NCBI GenBank assembly: GCA_022447545.1 | Contig: JAKVBI010000022.1 | Coordinates: forward strand, 1-64,000 | Origin: Myxococcota bacterium | GTDB lineage: Bacteria > Myxococcota_A > UBA9160 > SMWR01 | Length of the DNA stretch: 64,000 nt | Reading direction: 5' to 3' | In this document: piece by piece, positions 7,523-16,454 of the stretch | Numbering within the stretch: position 1 is the first letter of the stretch | How the letters are laid out: every line of letters starts with the position of its first letter | Translations under genes and position numbers: made by a program | Notes under the pieces: model-generated | Seen by the model: only the letters and a program-made list of their open reading frames with translations | The model's database searches: none | What the model was told of the DNA's origin: nothing

Positions 7523-10500
7523 TCAGCGCCGCCACCAGAAGCGGTGGAAACTACCGCAGTCGAGTTTTCTGAATTTGGCGCCGGGCACCGCGCTGTCGCC
7601 CGTCAGTTCGGCCGCCTCGCCGCCTTCGAAGGCCTGGTCGAGAATGCCATCGAAATCGCTGTCCTCCTCCTGGCGCACCATGGCGTCGCCGGAGAAAAAC
7701 TGGATCACATCAGGTCGCCCGTCGCTGTTGGTGTCGGCGTCCAGGCGGACCCGTTGCCCGCTTTCGTAGATTTCGCGCCGGTCCACTCGACCCTCGCCCG
7801 TCGTGTCGAACCAGACTTCCGTTACCTGTCCATCGACCACCACGGCACGGGTGTCGAGTTTTTCGCTCTCGGGGTTGTAGATGCACTGGGCAGTCACCTG
7901 GCCCGCGGCATCGAGAAAGAGTTTCTTGTCTGGGTTGCGACCGTTGGAAGCAATTTCCTGCACACGGGTTCTGCCCTCGGCGTCGAGGACACTGAGCACG
8001 TCGGGATGGCCGTTGCCCCCGGTGTCTTCTCCCAGGCGTACGAGTCGCTCGTTCTGGAAGTAGCTCCAGCGGTCGGAGCGGCAATCTCCGCGGGTGTCCC
8101 GGTATTCGGCCCGAACCTTGCCATTGGCATCGAACCACTGCTTCAGGTCCACGCATCCCTTGCCCTGGCTGTCCTGGGTCAGCCGGGTGATCTTGCCCGC
8201 CTCGAAGAAGGCGGTGAAATCGATCTCTCCGTCGCCGTTTCGATCCTCGGCGCGTTGGGTCGCTACACCGTCGGCGCCCAGGGTGATCCAGGTGTCGATT
8301 TTTCCATCGCCGGTGGTGTCGACCTCCTGAGTCGTCGACCCCTGTGCATTGCTGAGGTTGCGCAGGTCGATGACGCCATCGAAGTCCCGGTCCTCCTCCT
8401 GACGGGTCAGGACGCCGTTCTCGTAGAAGGCCAGCAGGTCCGGTTTTCCGTCGGCATTTCGATCCCTCTCGGTGCGCAGGATCTCGCCGGCCTCGTAGAA
8501 GGTGATGGTGTCGAGGCGGCCGTCTCCATCGGAATCCTCATCGACCTTTGCAGGGCGCTCTTCGGCATCGAAGAGGGTGACCACGTCGTTGCGTCCGTCG
8601 AAGTCCCGATCCTCGCTCTGGCTCACCTTTCGGTCGTTCTCGAAGGTGATCTCGATGTCGGTTTTGCCGTCCCCATCGCTGTCCACGGTCGAACGCGTTC
8701 GCCGGTCGTCCTGCCACAGGGTGGTCAACTCGAAGCGGCCGTCGAGGTCCTGGTCGACCTCTTCGCGAACGAAGAGCCCTTCCGAGTAGTGCTTGATCAC
8801 GTCGGCCTGTTCGTCGGCGTTGGTGTCGACCTCCTCGCGGAGTGGCCGCTGCTGGTCGTCGAAGTGGACGATGACGTCGACCTTGCCATCCTGGGTGGTG
8901 TCGCGCCGTTGCACGGTCTGCTGGCCTCCGGCGAATTCCAGAGTCGAATCGAAGATCCCGTCGCCCGTGGTGTCGCGCTCCTGGCGAACGGGTGCGCCTT
9001 GGGCGAACAAGATGGAGACGTCCCGTTGGCCATCCCCTGAGGTGTCGCGCGCCTCGCGCACCTTTTCTCCGTTCTCGAAGCGGGTTTCGAGGTCGAAACT
9101 TGCATCCCCCGTGGTGTCGCGTTCTTCGCGCGTCACCTGGCCCTCGGGGTTCAGATCGCCCCGCAGGTCCACCCGGCCGTCGAAGTCCGTGTCTTCTTCG
9201 AAGCGAGCGGGTTTACCGTCGACGAAGAGATTGACCCGGTCGGGAATCTCGTCGGCGTTGCGGTCTTCTTCGAAGCGCAGAGGCAGGCCGTCTCGATCTG
9301 CGGTGCGCCAACTGTCGATCTTGCCGTCGGCATCGCTGTCCTTGCGAACCGAGATCTCTTTACCGGTTTCGGCGTCGAGTTCTACGAAGGTGTCCGGACG
9401 CCCATTTCCGCTCGTGTCTTGCTCCTGGCGCAGCAGCGCGCCGTCGGGACCGTGGTGGCTCCACAGGTCGATCCGGCCGTCGCGGTCTTCGTCGGTTTCA
9501 ATGCGCACGAGAAGGTCTGCTTCGAAGAATTCGGTTCGGGGGGCCCCGGGGTCGTTGGGCTCGGCAGTGACGCGGCGGATTCGGACTCCGTTCTCGAAAT
9601 GGTGGGTGATCTCCAGGTCGCCGTCCCGATCTTCATCGAGTTGCTCGCGAATCCGGACTTCCTCGGCGTCGAAGTGGTAGACGGCATCGACGCGTCCATC
9701 GCCATCTCGGTCGTCTTCCTGGCGAACCATCGCGTCGCCCTCGAAATGGATGGTGGTGTCGAAAAGCCCGTCGGAATTGCTGTCGGCCCTGCGCACCAGG
9801 GGGAGGTCTCCGGCGAAGGTCGTCACGATGTCGGCTGTTCCGTCGCCATCCTGGTCCTCTTCTTCCCGGACCCGCACACCGCCTTCGAAATTTCGCACGA
9901 GATCCAGGCGGCCCTTTCCTCCGCTATCGATCTCTTCCCGGAGTTTCGTGCCGTCTTCCCCCAGGTGGATGACGAGTTCGGGCTTGCCGTCCGCGTCCTC
10001 GTCGAGCCGTTGTTCGCGCTCGACTCCGTCTGTGAACAAGGCCACGGATTCGAAATGGCCGTCGTTTCCGGCATCGGCTTCGCGCCGGATGATTGTCTCC
10101 TGTTCATAGAAGGTCAGGACGTCTTTCGTTCCGTCGGCATCGGTGTCTTCTTCGACCCGTACCTTCAGGTCTCGTTCGAACAGGATCGCCACGTCCAGAG
10201 AGCCGTCTCCTGTGGTGTCCTGTTCCTCGCTCTTGCGGGTTCCGTCCGCGTTGAAGCTGGCCTTTACGTCGATCTTGCGGTCGAAGTTCTTGTCTTCCTC
10301 CACCGTGGCGGGTTCCCCCTCGGCGTAGGTGATGAAACGGTCGGCTCGGCCGTCGAAGTTGGTGTCCTCCTCGAGTCGGTCGGGTTGGTCCCCGGCGTAG
10401 AAGAGCGTCGAGTCCGCCACTCCGTCGGCATTGCGGTCGTCGAGTTGGGTCGTGGGGGAGCCGTCCCGGAATGTCACCCAGCGGTCCGTGGTGCCGTCGC

Positions 10501-10786
10501 CGGTGGTGTCTTCCTCCTGACGACCCACAACTCCGTCTTCGCCGTAGAAGATCCACAGGTCCATGCGCCCGTCGAAGTCGCGGTCGCGCTCGGCGCGTTC
10601 GGGGATCTCGTCGATGTAGTGGACGACCTCGTCGTGACGACAGTCCTGGTTGGTATCGGTGCGCTTTTCGGCCAGTTGCTCGGTGTCGTCGTAATGGAGT
10701 TCCACCGCGGGGCAGTTCGTCTGTGGCCGCGCGCCTTGGGCGAGCAGCAGGACCAGCGTCAGGCTGGCGATGGCGCTAGCTCTCAC
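7523..10786 (-). CDS. Giant exported Asp-rich tandem-repeat protein (about 40 calcium-loop-like repeats)
   Basis: This 1087-residue protein has an N-terminal signal peptide (about residues 1-22, ending GARPQ). Nearly all the rest is a tandem repeat of roughly 22-25 residues: a loop like DTTGDGxxD or DRDFDGRxD, a short hydrophobic strand (xxxFxxG), then RxEE. I count about 40 units, some degenerate. The loops resemble calcium-binding DxDxDG motifs, so a long calcium-stabilised beta-rich rod is expected at the cell surface or periplasm (inference). The C-terminus (after about 1040) breaks the pattern and contains Cys and FHRFWWRR. The GTG start at 10786 overlaps the end of the TonB-like gene by 11 bp. 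No enzyme motif was seen and codon use matches the neighbours. Confidence 0.85.
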   Translation of the reverse strand: MRASAIASLTLVLLLAQGARPQTNCPAVELHYDDTEQLAEKRTDTNQDCRHDEVVHYIDEIPERAERDRDFDGRMDLWIFYGEDGVVGRQEEDTTGDGTTDRWVTFRDGSPTTQLDDRNADGVADSTLFYAGDQPDRLEEDTNFDGRADRFITYAEGEPATVEEDKNFDRKIDVKASFNADGTRKSEEQDTTGDGSLDVAILFERDLKVRVEEDTDADGTKDVLTFYEQETIIRREADAGNDGHFESVALFTDGVEREQRLDEDADGKPELVIHLGEDGTKLREEIDSGGKGRLDLVRNFEGGVRVREEEDQDGDGTADIVTTFAGDLPLVRRADSNSDGLFDTTIHFEGDAMVRQEDDRDGDGRVDAVYHFDAEEVRIREQLDEDRDGDLEITHHFENGVRIRRVTAEPNDPGAPRTEFFEADLLVRIETDEDRDGRIDLWSHHGPDGALLRQEQDTSGNGRPDTFVELDAETGKEISVRKDSDADGKIDSWRTADRDGLPLRFEEDRNADEIPDRVNLFVDGKPARFEEDTDFDGRVDLRGDLNPEGQVTREERDTTGDASFDLETRFENGEKVREARDTSGDGQRDVSILFAQGAPVRQERDTTGDGIFDSTLEFAGGQQTVQRRDTTQDGKVDVIVHFDDQQRPLREEVDTNADEQADVIKHYSEGLFVREEVDQDLDGRFELTTLWQDDRRTRSTVDSDGDGKTDIEITFENDRKVSQSEDRDFDGRNDVVTLFDAEERPAKVDEDSDGDGRLDTITFYEAGEILRTERDRNADGKPDLLAFYENGVLTRQEEDRDFDGVIDLRNLSNAQGSTTQEVDTTGDGKIDTWITLGADGVATQRAEDRNGDGEIDFTAFFEAGKITRLTQDSQGKGCVDLKQWFDANGKVRAEYRDTRGDCRSDRWSYFQNERLVRLGEDTGGNGHPDVLSVLDAEGRTRVQEIASNGRNPDKKLFLDAAGQVTAQCIYNPESEKLDTRAVVVDGQVTEVWFDTTGEGRVDRREIYESGQRVRLDADTNSDGRPDVIQFFSGDAMVRQEEDSDFDGILDQAFEGGEAAELTGDSAVPGAKFRKLDCGSFHRFWWRR

Positions 10787-11930
10787 CGGTTGGATTGGAG
10801 AACGTGGCGAGGATGGGTCGCCCGCTCAGGCAGCGAGCGCGTTGGGGGAGGGGCGGAAACGGAGAGGCAGCGCGCATGGCGTCGATGGCGCTGGCGCCCA
10901 GGGCGTTGTCGCCCGCCCGGACGAGTTCGACGTCGGAAGCAGAACCGGCCGCATCAATCTTGAAGCGCAGTAGAACCTCGCTGTTGATCAGCCCCGGAGG
11001 CAGACTCCAGCGCTCCAGGGTGCGATCTCGAACCGTGGTGATGTAGGCCACGACCTCGGGTCGCTGGGTGCACGGGAGTTCTCCCGGAGTCAGGGCCCCT
11101 CCGGTTCCACCGCTGCCGTTTCCGCCGGCTCCGAGAAATCCATCCCCCACCTCGGTATCGATGTCGACGACGATCCGGCCCACGGGAGATCCCAGTACGT
11201 CTCGGCTGGAGGCCAGACCCTCTTGCACCGAGGAGCCACTGCCGATGGCCAGGGTGCTGGTACCCAGTGTCTTGACGGGGGTTGCTACCTGCACCTGCCG
11301 CGGGCCCACGGAAGCTCCCACGGGCGCCGAGATCTTGACCGGCCCGCGAACGGCGGGGCCCACGGCGCTTGGGATGTCGATGGCGCTTGCCCGGGCCGTG
11401 GCCAGGGAGTCGACCTGACGCACGCGTTCGACGGATACGGATTGGTGATCGATCGCAGTGGGTGCGCGCACGGCCTCGATACGATCCATTTCGAGGGTTT
11501 CGGCGCTGACCTGGGGCGAGGCTTCTGCGATGACGCGCGGGTTGACGACCTGTGGGGCCACGGACTGGACCTGGGGCGAGAAGTTGGGCATTCGCCGTTC
11601 GGCCAGTGCCTTGGGGGCGGGAGAGGGTTCCTCGACCTCAGGAGTTTCGTCCAGGATGCGAACAGGAATCAGATTCTCGTCGAGATTGGGGGCGAGGCTC
11701 GCCAGGAGGATCAGTAGGCCCAGCAGGCCCAGGTGGAGCAGGGCGGCAAAGGAACTCGTCAGCCAGGCACGCCGTTCGTTCTCGGGCTCGACGGTGTCCA
11801 TGCCCGGGTACGCGTAGCGGGCGGAGCCCCCGGCGTGGACCGCTACGGGTTCGAAGGCGTGGCGGATCATCGGGCGACGACGCTGTCGCTTGCCACGCGG
11901 TCGTGAGTGGATGATGGACGCTTCGCTCAT
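10776..11930 (-). CDS. TonB-like energy transducer
   Basis: This is a 384-residue protein in the TonB/TolA architecture: a basic cytoplasmic N-terminus, one membrane anchor (SFAALLHLGLLGLLILLASL), a long Pro/Val/Ala-rich periplasmic span, and a C-terminal TonB-like domain (about the last 95 residues; Y-I-T-T-V-R-D-R, E-V-L-L-R-F-K-I-D-A-A-G, and ASPFPPLP). It should transmit proton-motive force from ExbB-ExbD to an outer-membrane partner. The exbB-exbD pair is divergent, 264 bp away. Two Cys flank the C-terminal domain. Start options are ATG 11930 (used) and ATG 11870; neither has a strong ribosome-binding site. Its stop lies inside the start of the repeat-protein gene. Confidence 0.85.
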   Translation of the reverse strand: MSEASIIHSRPRGKRQRRRPMIRHAFEPVAVHAGGSARYAYPGMDTVEPENERRAWLTSSFAALLHLGLLGLLILLASLAPNLDENLIPVRILDETPEVEEPSPAPKALAERRMPNFSPQVQSVAPQVVNPRVIAEASPQVSAETLEMDRIEAVRAPTAIDHQSVSVERVRQVDSLATARASAIDIPSAVGPAVRGPVKISAPVGASVGPRQVQVATPVKTLGTSTLAIGSGSSVQEGLASSRDVLGSPVGRIVVDIDTEVGDGFLGAGGNGSGGTGGALTPGELPCTQRPEVVAYITTVRDRTLERWSLPPGLINSEVLLRFKIDAAGSASDVELVRAGDNALGASAIDAMRAASPFPPLPQRARCLSGRPILATFSNPTGES

Positions 11931-12194
11931 GAACGTGTGTCCGCTTCGACGCACACCCCTCTCGGCGCCGAGGCATCGCCGCGTATCGTATCCCTCTCCT
12001 GAAGACGTTGCGACCGAGGCCGGCGGCTCGCCGGACCTGCCAGGCTGGGGATCATCCAGTACCCTTCTGGCCCGACGCGTGGCATCGCCGCCGTCGGCGG
12101 GGGGGATGAGCAAGGGTCGACGCGGTGACGGTCGGCTCGCGGCTTTTGTCCCCGTGCCGAGGGGCGGGGAACCACCGGATATGGGGGAATTGGC

Positions 12195-12845
12195 GTGGAC
12201 GCACAGACCCTGTTGCAGTTGCTTCAGGATGGGGGCCTCACGGTCTACCCGCTCGGAGTAGGGTCGGTCATCGTGGTCAGCATCGTGATCGAGCGATGGT
12301 GGCGCTTTCGAGGCATCGAGGAGTCCACGCGCGCACTGACCCACAGCACGGTGGATGCGCTGGTGGCACGCGATGTGGAGACCGCCAAGACCCTGTGTGA
12401 AAAGGCCGGTACGTCGGTGGGCGACATCTACCTCGAAGCCATGCGCTGGAAGAACATCCAACTCGAGGATCTCGAGCGTGTGATGGCGACCTCGCGCCAG
12501 GAGGCGGTTTCCGGGTTGGGTCGGGGGGTGTGGCTGATCGGAACGATCGGTTCTCTGGCACCCTACGTGGGGTTGTTTGGCACGGTGGTCGGAATCATTC
12601 GCGCCTTCCAGGACATGGCGGAGCACGGGGCCGGGGGGTTCGAGGTGGTGGCCGCTGGCATCTCCGAGGCATTGGTGGCCACGGCGGCGGGCCTGTTCGT
12701 CGCCATCATGGCGCTGTTCTTCTTCAACATTCTTCAGGTTCGGACAACCGCGATCTCCAAGACCTACGCGCGGTCTTGTGAGCGTTTCATTCAGGCCCTT
12801 CTTTACGTTGAGTCGTCTGAGGGCGACACGGGAACGGAGGCCTGA
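12195..12845 (+). CDS. exbB: ExbB/TolQ-type proton channel subunit
   Basis: This is a 216-residue MotA/TolQ/ExbB-family protein with three membrane segments: one near the N-terminus (GVGSVIVVSIVIE), then VWLIGTIGSLAPYVGLFGTV and ALVATAAGLFVAIMALFFF. The conserved G-L-F-G-T-V-x-G-I-I and E-A-L-x-A-T-A-x-G-L motifs are present. With ExbD it forms the inner-membrane proton channel that powers TonB. The start is GTG 12195, with GGGGGA upstream. ExbD begins 2 bp after its stop. TolQ is the alternative, but the divergent TonB-like gene and absence of pal/tolB favour ExbB. Confidence 0.9.
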   Translation: MDAQTLLQLLQDGGLTVYPLGVGSVIVVSIVIERWWRFRGIEESTRALTHSTVDALVARDVETAKTLCEKAGTSVGDIYLEAMRWKNIQLEDLERVMATSRQEAVSGLGRGVWLIGTIGSLAPYVGLFGTVVGIIRAFQDMAEHGAGGFEVVAAGISEALVATAAGLFVAIMALFFFNILQVRTTAISKTYARSCERFIQALLYVESSEGDTGTEA

Positions 12846-12847
12846 GC

Positions 12848-13276
12848 ATGGCCGGATCGTTTGGTGCCGACGATGGCGAGGGCGATGGCGCGATCATTGC
12901 CGAGATCAACGTCACTCCACTGACCGACGTTTTTCTCGTTCTGCTGATCATCTTCATGGTCACCACGACGGTGATCCAGAACCAGAGCAAGAACGTCGAT
13001 CTGCCCGGTGCCGATGTGAGTGACACGACTCCCCAGGGAGTGACGGTGACCGTCACCCTCGACGGCACCATGCTGATCAATGATGTTCCCACCGATGATG
13101 GTCGGCTGTTCGATGATCTCAGTGCCGCTCTCGAGCAGGCCCGGGAGAAACTCGTGATCCTGCGAGGCGACAAGCAGGTGCTGCTCGGACGAGCAGTGAG
13201 AATCCTGGATGTCGCCCAGCAGGCGGGTGCCAAGGGAATTGCCCTGGCGACCCAGCGGCTCAGCGAAGAGAGTTGA
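12848..13276 (+). CDS. exbD: ExbD/TolR-type protein
   Basis: This 142-residue protein has a single membrane segment, and the channel Asp is at residue 27 within NVTPLTDVFLVLLIIFM, the hallmark of ExbD/TolR. The periplasmic domain is of usual size (about 90 residues, ending KGIALATQRL). It follows exbB with a 2-bp gap and good spacing, so the two are translated together. It converges on the Gld-type ABC operon with only 9 bp between stop codons, and no terminator hairpin is visible there. Confidence 0.92.
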   Translation: MAGSFGADDGEGDGAIIAEINVTPLTDVFLVLLIIFMVTTTVIQNQSKNVDLPGADVSDTTPQGVTVTVTLDGTMLINDVPTDDGRLFDDLSAALEQAREKLVILRGDKQVLLGRAVRILDVAQQAGAKGIALATQRLSEES

Positions 13277-13285
13277 GGGTGGGGG

Positions 13286-14791
13286 TCAGGCGTTGCGGCG
13301 GCGCAGCCAGACCAGTCCGCCCGCGATGAGTAGGACCTCGGGGACCAGCAGTCCTACGCCGTAGAGCACCTGCAGGGTGTTCGCGATGGGCAGCGGAAAC
13401 TGAATGGTGTTTCGGATCTTCGGTCGGATCTTGATCTCGGGCTCGCGTTCCATCACCCAATGCACTGCGTTGAGAGCCAGATCCAGGTTGTAGAGTGTGC
13501 GCAGGTGATGGTTGGAGGCGAAGCTGCTGTTGCCAAAAGCGACGATTCGCGTTTCGTGCCCTCCGCGGTCGTAACGACCGCTGGCGACAATGGCCTGGTA
13601 GTCGCGGCGAGCATCTCCGGGATCGAGGTCGCGGAGGTCCCTCGGGAGTTTGTCGGGATCCGAGAAAAGCCACGAGTCGTAACTTGCGAGTACGGCCCGG
13701 GTCAGCTTGTCCGAGCGTTCGCGCTTGCGAAGCTGGAACGCGCGAGACCTGGGGAAGTAGGTCATGCGGTTGCGGTTCAGGCCCTGGGCGACGGGGTGGG
13801 TTTCGTAACTGTTCGCGATGATTTCGAGGCCGCCTGAGCCCGGTCGGGAGAACTGGGGGTCGATCACCAGGGCGTTGGGGCTCTCCATGCCATAGCTCGC
13901 GAGAATCTCTTCGAGCCCGCTCTCGAAACCCGGGTCGAGCATGGCCACCATACGGCCGCCTTCAGCCAGGTAGCTCCGGATGCCGTCGAGCGTGGAGTCG
14001 GGCAGGCGCCGCTTGGGGGAGATCACGATCAGGGCGTCGGTAGGCACCGGTAGTTCTTCGAGGGTCGGAGAGACGACCTCGCGCAGCCGATAACCCTCGG
14101 TCTCCAACGCGACGCCGAAGCCCGAGAAACCGTCGGCACGTTCGCTCGTCACGCTGCCCTCGCCATCTCCCTTCAGCAGCGTGAGGGTTCCTCCCACCAT
14201 CGAGCGCAGGCGGTAGAAGCCCTCGTAGAGGGTTCCCTCGGTGGGCCGGGGAACCAGTTCGAAGGCGTCTCCGAGTTCGAGTACCACCGTGTTCGAGGAG
14301 CCAACACCGAATTCATCGGTTTCGTAGACCTCCTCGTTGAGTTCCTGTTCCTGCACGTTCAGGTCGCAGAAACGCGCGAGGTTCTCGAGGAGAAGGCGTG
14401 TCCGGCGGATGCGCGGATCCAGGGGGTCGTAGTACAGGGTGGCGTGGACGCCTTCCAGCGCGTTGCAGGCGTCGATGGTGGCAGGTGCGGGGTCGTAGCT
14501 GCCTTCGAGTGTCCAATCGAAACGAATGTCAGCGTACTGGGCGGCACGCTCCAATCCTGTGCCCAGCGCCATGGCCCCGGTGATAAGCAGCAGGCCGCGA
14601 ACGATCACAGGGCGGGAGTAGATTCCGCCCAGCTGGCTCAAGCGGGAGAGGGCGGTGATGGCGGCAACGAGCAGGGCGACAGTACCGATTGCAAGGTTCG
14701 CCACTGAGAAGGCGCCGAAATGGTCAGTGGCGTAGAACGAGCCCAGCCCGAACAACAGCGCGACGCTTCCGATCAGTGCCCATTCGCGCAT
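13286..14791 (-). CDS. GldG-like ABC transporter auxiliary membrane protein
   Basis: This 501-residue protein has two or three N-terminal membrane segments (WALIGSVALLFGLG, NLAIGTVALLVAAI, GLLLITGAMALG), a large extracytoplasmic domain, and a C-terminal membrane anchor followed by WLRRRNA. This is the Gldg/IFT52-type ABC_transp_aux layout found next to ABC-2 exporters. The motif around IVISPKRRLPDSTLDGIRSYL and the later MVAMLDPG resembles that domain. Its ATG overlaps the stop of the permease gene (TGATG). In Bacteroidetes the GldA-F-G set is linked to gliding; elsewhere the exported substrate is unknown. Confidence 0.8.
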   Translation of the reverse strand: MREWALIGSVALLFGLGSFYATDHFGAFSVANLAIGTVALLVAAITALSRLSQLGGIYSRPVIVRGLLLITGAMALGTGLERAAQYADIRFDWTLEGSYDPAPATIDACNALEGVHATLYYDPLDPRIRRTRLLLENLARFCDLNVQEQELNEEVYETDEFGVGSSNTVVLELGDAFELVPRPTEGTLYEGFYRLRSMVGGTLTLLKGDGEGSVTSERADGFSGFGVALETEGYRLREVVSPTLEELPVPTDALIVISPKRRLPDSTLDGIRSYLAEGGRMVAMLDPGFESGLEEILASYGMESPNALVIDPQFSRPGSGGLEIIANSYETHPVAQGLNRNRMTYFPRSRAFQLRKRERSDKLTRAVLASYDSWLFSDPDKLPRDLRDLDPGDARRDYQAIVASGRYDRGGHETRIVAFGNSSFASNHHLRTLYNLDLALNAVHWVMEREPEIKIRPKIRNTIQFPLPIANTLQVLYGVGLLVPEVLLIAGGLVWLRRRNA

Positions 14792-15579
14792 CAACTCACC
14801 CGCCGGAGGTCGAAGGAAAAGCGCACGATTGCGAAGGCCACCAGTGCCAGGGCGCCGAAGTACACGATGTTGGCGAGGGAGACGATTCCCTCGGAGAAGG
14901 CTCCGTAACGCGGGTGGAGGGAGATGGCGTCGAGAAACCCGGCGATGTTCTCGGTGACGAAGGGCTGGATCCACAAGAAGTCCCAGAGCACGAAGGCCAC
15001 GGCCCATCCCGACACGGCGGCGACCAGTTGGCTCGATGTGAACGCCGAGCAGACGAGCCCGATGGACGCGAGTCCAATGGCATGAAGGGTGAGCCCCACG
15101 AACACTGCGGCCAGATGCTCGACGCCGAGTCCGCCGCTTTGGATCGCCATGGCGGGATAGATGAAGCTCACGGCCATCATCAGGGTCACGAACGCGTAGG
15201 TGACGGCGAACTTGGCCAGCACGATCTGGTTCGCGGTGAGGCTGGTGGAGAGCAGCAACTCGTCGGTTCCCCGGGCGCGCTCCTCGGCGAACACGCGCAT
15301 GGTGATGAGTGGGATGGCTGCGAGCAGCGTCAGGCCCAACTGTTCCATGACCGGGAAGAACACCATGTCCCAGAGGTTCACGTAGTCGGGGATGGAGTCG
15401 GTTTCGAATCCCCCCATGGTCGTGGACGCATACGCGAACAGGACCTGGTTGTAGAGACGGAGATGGTCGAAGAAAGTCAGCGCCGTCACCAGCGCTGCCA
15501 CCGTCAGCGCAACGTAGGCCATGGTCGAGCCGAACAGGCTGGCGAGTTCCTTTCGGATCAGCGCGAGAAAGGCCGTCAC
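14791..15579 (-). CDS. ABC-2 type permease (GldF-like)
   Basis: This is a 262-residue integral membrane protein with about six hydrophobic segments, typical of ABC-2 permeases: LIRKELASLFGSTMAYVAL at the N-terminus, then the coupling-helix region ITMRVFAEERARGTDELLLSTSL, which is characteristic of the gliding-motility-type family. The GTG start at 15579 overlaps the stop of the ATPase gene (GTGA), and its own stop overlaps the next ATG by one base, so the three genes are one translationally coupled exporter operon. Confidence 0.88.
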   Translation of the reverse strand: MTAFLALIRKELASLFGSTMAYVALTVAALVTALTFFDHLRLYNQVLFAYASTTMGGFETDSIPDYVNLWDMVFFPVMEQLGLTLLAAIPLITMRVFAEERARGTDELLLSTSLTANQIVLAKFAVTYAFVTLMMAVSFIYPAMAIQSGGLGVEHLAAVFVGLTLHAIGLASIGLVCSAFTSSQLVAAVSGWAVAFVLWDFLWIQPFVTENIAGFLDAISLHPRYGAFSEGIVSLANIVYFGALALVAFAIVRFSFDLRRVS

Positions 15580-16334
15580 GAAGACTCCCGGTGTGGATCG
15601 CGGAAGAGGGCGAGGGCGCTGTCGTCGCGGATGATTCGTTCGGTGAGCCCCTGGGCGACCAGGTGTCCCGCATGGAGGACGGCAACGCGCGTGGTCAGGC
15701 TGCGAGCCTCGTGCAGGTCATGGGTGCAGAGCAGCACCGTGCGCTGTCCCTGGAGTGCACCCAGCATGCCCTGCACCTCAGCGCGCTGCACGGGGTCGAG
15801 GCCCGCCGTGGGCTCGTCGACGATGACGATCGGGGGGTCGTGGAGGAAGGCCTGGGCAAGGGAGACCCGCTGCTGGTAGCCCTTGGACAGATTGCCGATT
15901 CTGCGGCCGAGGACGTGTCCGATCTGGAAGCTCTCCACCACCCGCTCAATGGCCTGGTCCAGGTCGGTTCCTGTCATGCCCCGGGCTCCGCCGGCGAAGC
16001 GGAGGAATCCGCGAACGCGAAGATCCTCGTAGAGTCGGGAGGTCTCCATCACGAAGCCCAGTTGTCGGCGAACATGTTCCGGGCGGTGGATCGGAGACTG
16101 TCCCTCCACGGTCACGGTGCCCGACGTCGGGAGCAGGAAGCCGGTCACCAGGCGGATGAAGGTGGTCTTCCCCGCACCGTTCGCGCCCAAGAGCCCGAAG
16201 GTCTGATGTCTCGGGATCGAGAGGGTCAGGGAGTCCAGGGCTACGTGCTGGCGGAATCGCCGGGTCAGGTCGACACACTCGATGGCGGCGGCGGGCTCGC
16301 TCTGCTGCATTCCCGGGTTGTTTCCTCTGCTCAT
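15576..16334 (-). CDS. ABC transporter ATP-binding protein (GldA-like)
   Basis: This 252-residue ABC ATPase has Walker A GANGAGKT, the signature LSKGYQQR, Walker B IVIVDEP, and a switch His in TLLCTHD-like context (LLCTHDLHEA). Together with the permease and GldG-like protein it completes an ABC-2 exporter. ATG 16334 or ATG 16310 (MQQSEP) are both possible; AGAGGA lies inside the first codons, about 16 bp before the second. It is 120 bp downstream of aroA on the same strand, a gap with no obvious gene. Confidence 0.92.
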   Translation of the reverse strand: MSRGNNPGMQQSEPAAAIECVDLTRRFRQHVALDSLTLSIPRHQTFGLLGANGAGKTTFIRLVTGFLLPTSGTVTVEGQSPIHRPEHVRRQLGFVMETSRLYEDLRVRGFLRFAGGARGMTGTDLDQAIERVVESFQIGHVLGRRIGNLSKGYQQRVSLAQAFLHDPPIVIVDEPTAGLDPVQRAEVQGMLGALQGQRTVLLCTHDLHEARSLTTRVAVLHAGHLVAQGLTERIIRDDSALALFRDPHRESS

Positions 16335-16454
16335 GGCGCTCGATGGGTCGTCGGCCCGAGGGATTCCCCGCTCGTAGCCACGCTACATCCGGTGCCAGGC
16401 GCTGGCGGATGTTGAGAGTCGCGCGTCGGAGGGCGGAGTTCCAGCCACCACCGC

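Noticed and set aside
6476-9040. An 854-codon open frame on the plus strand across the repeat protein
   Set aside because: It is antisense to the repeat gene; repetitive GC-rich codons on the minus strand keep this frame open. The minus-strand frame has a signal peptide and regular repeat logic, this one has neither.
7523-10786. CRISPR or DNA tandem repeat
   Set aside because: The repetition is at the protein level with degenerate codons and no constant spacer/repeat structure in DNA.
9419-10963. A 514-codon plus-strand open frame
   Set aside because: It is the continuation of the same antisense effect and spans the junction of two genuine minus-strand genes.
12941-13276. TolR rather than ExbD
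   Set aside because: It cannot be excluded from sequence alone, but the divergent TonB-like gene and absence of tolA/tolB/pal favour ExbD.
14689-15879. A 396-codon plus-strand open frame
   Set aside because: It is antisense to the ABC exporter genes, which carry clear Walker and signature motifs.
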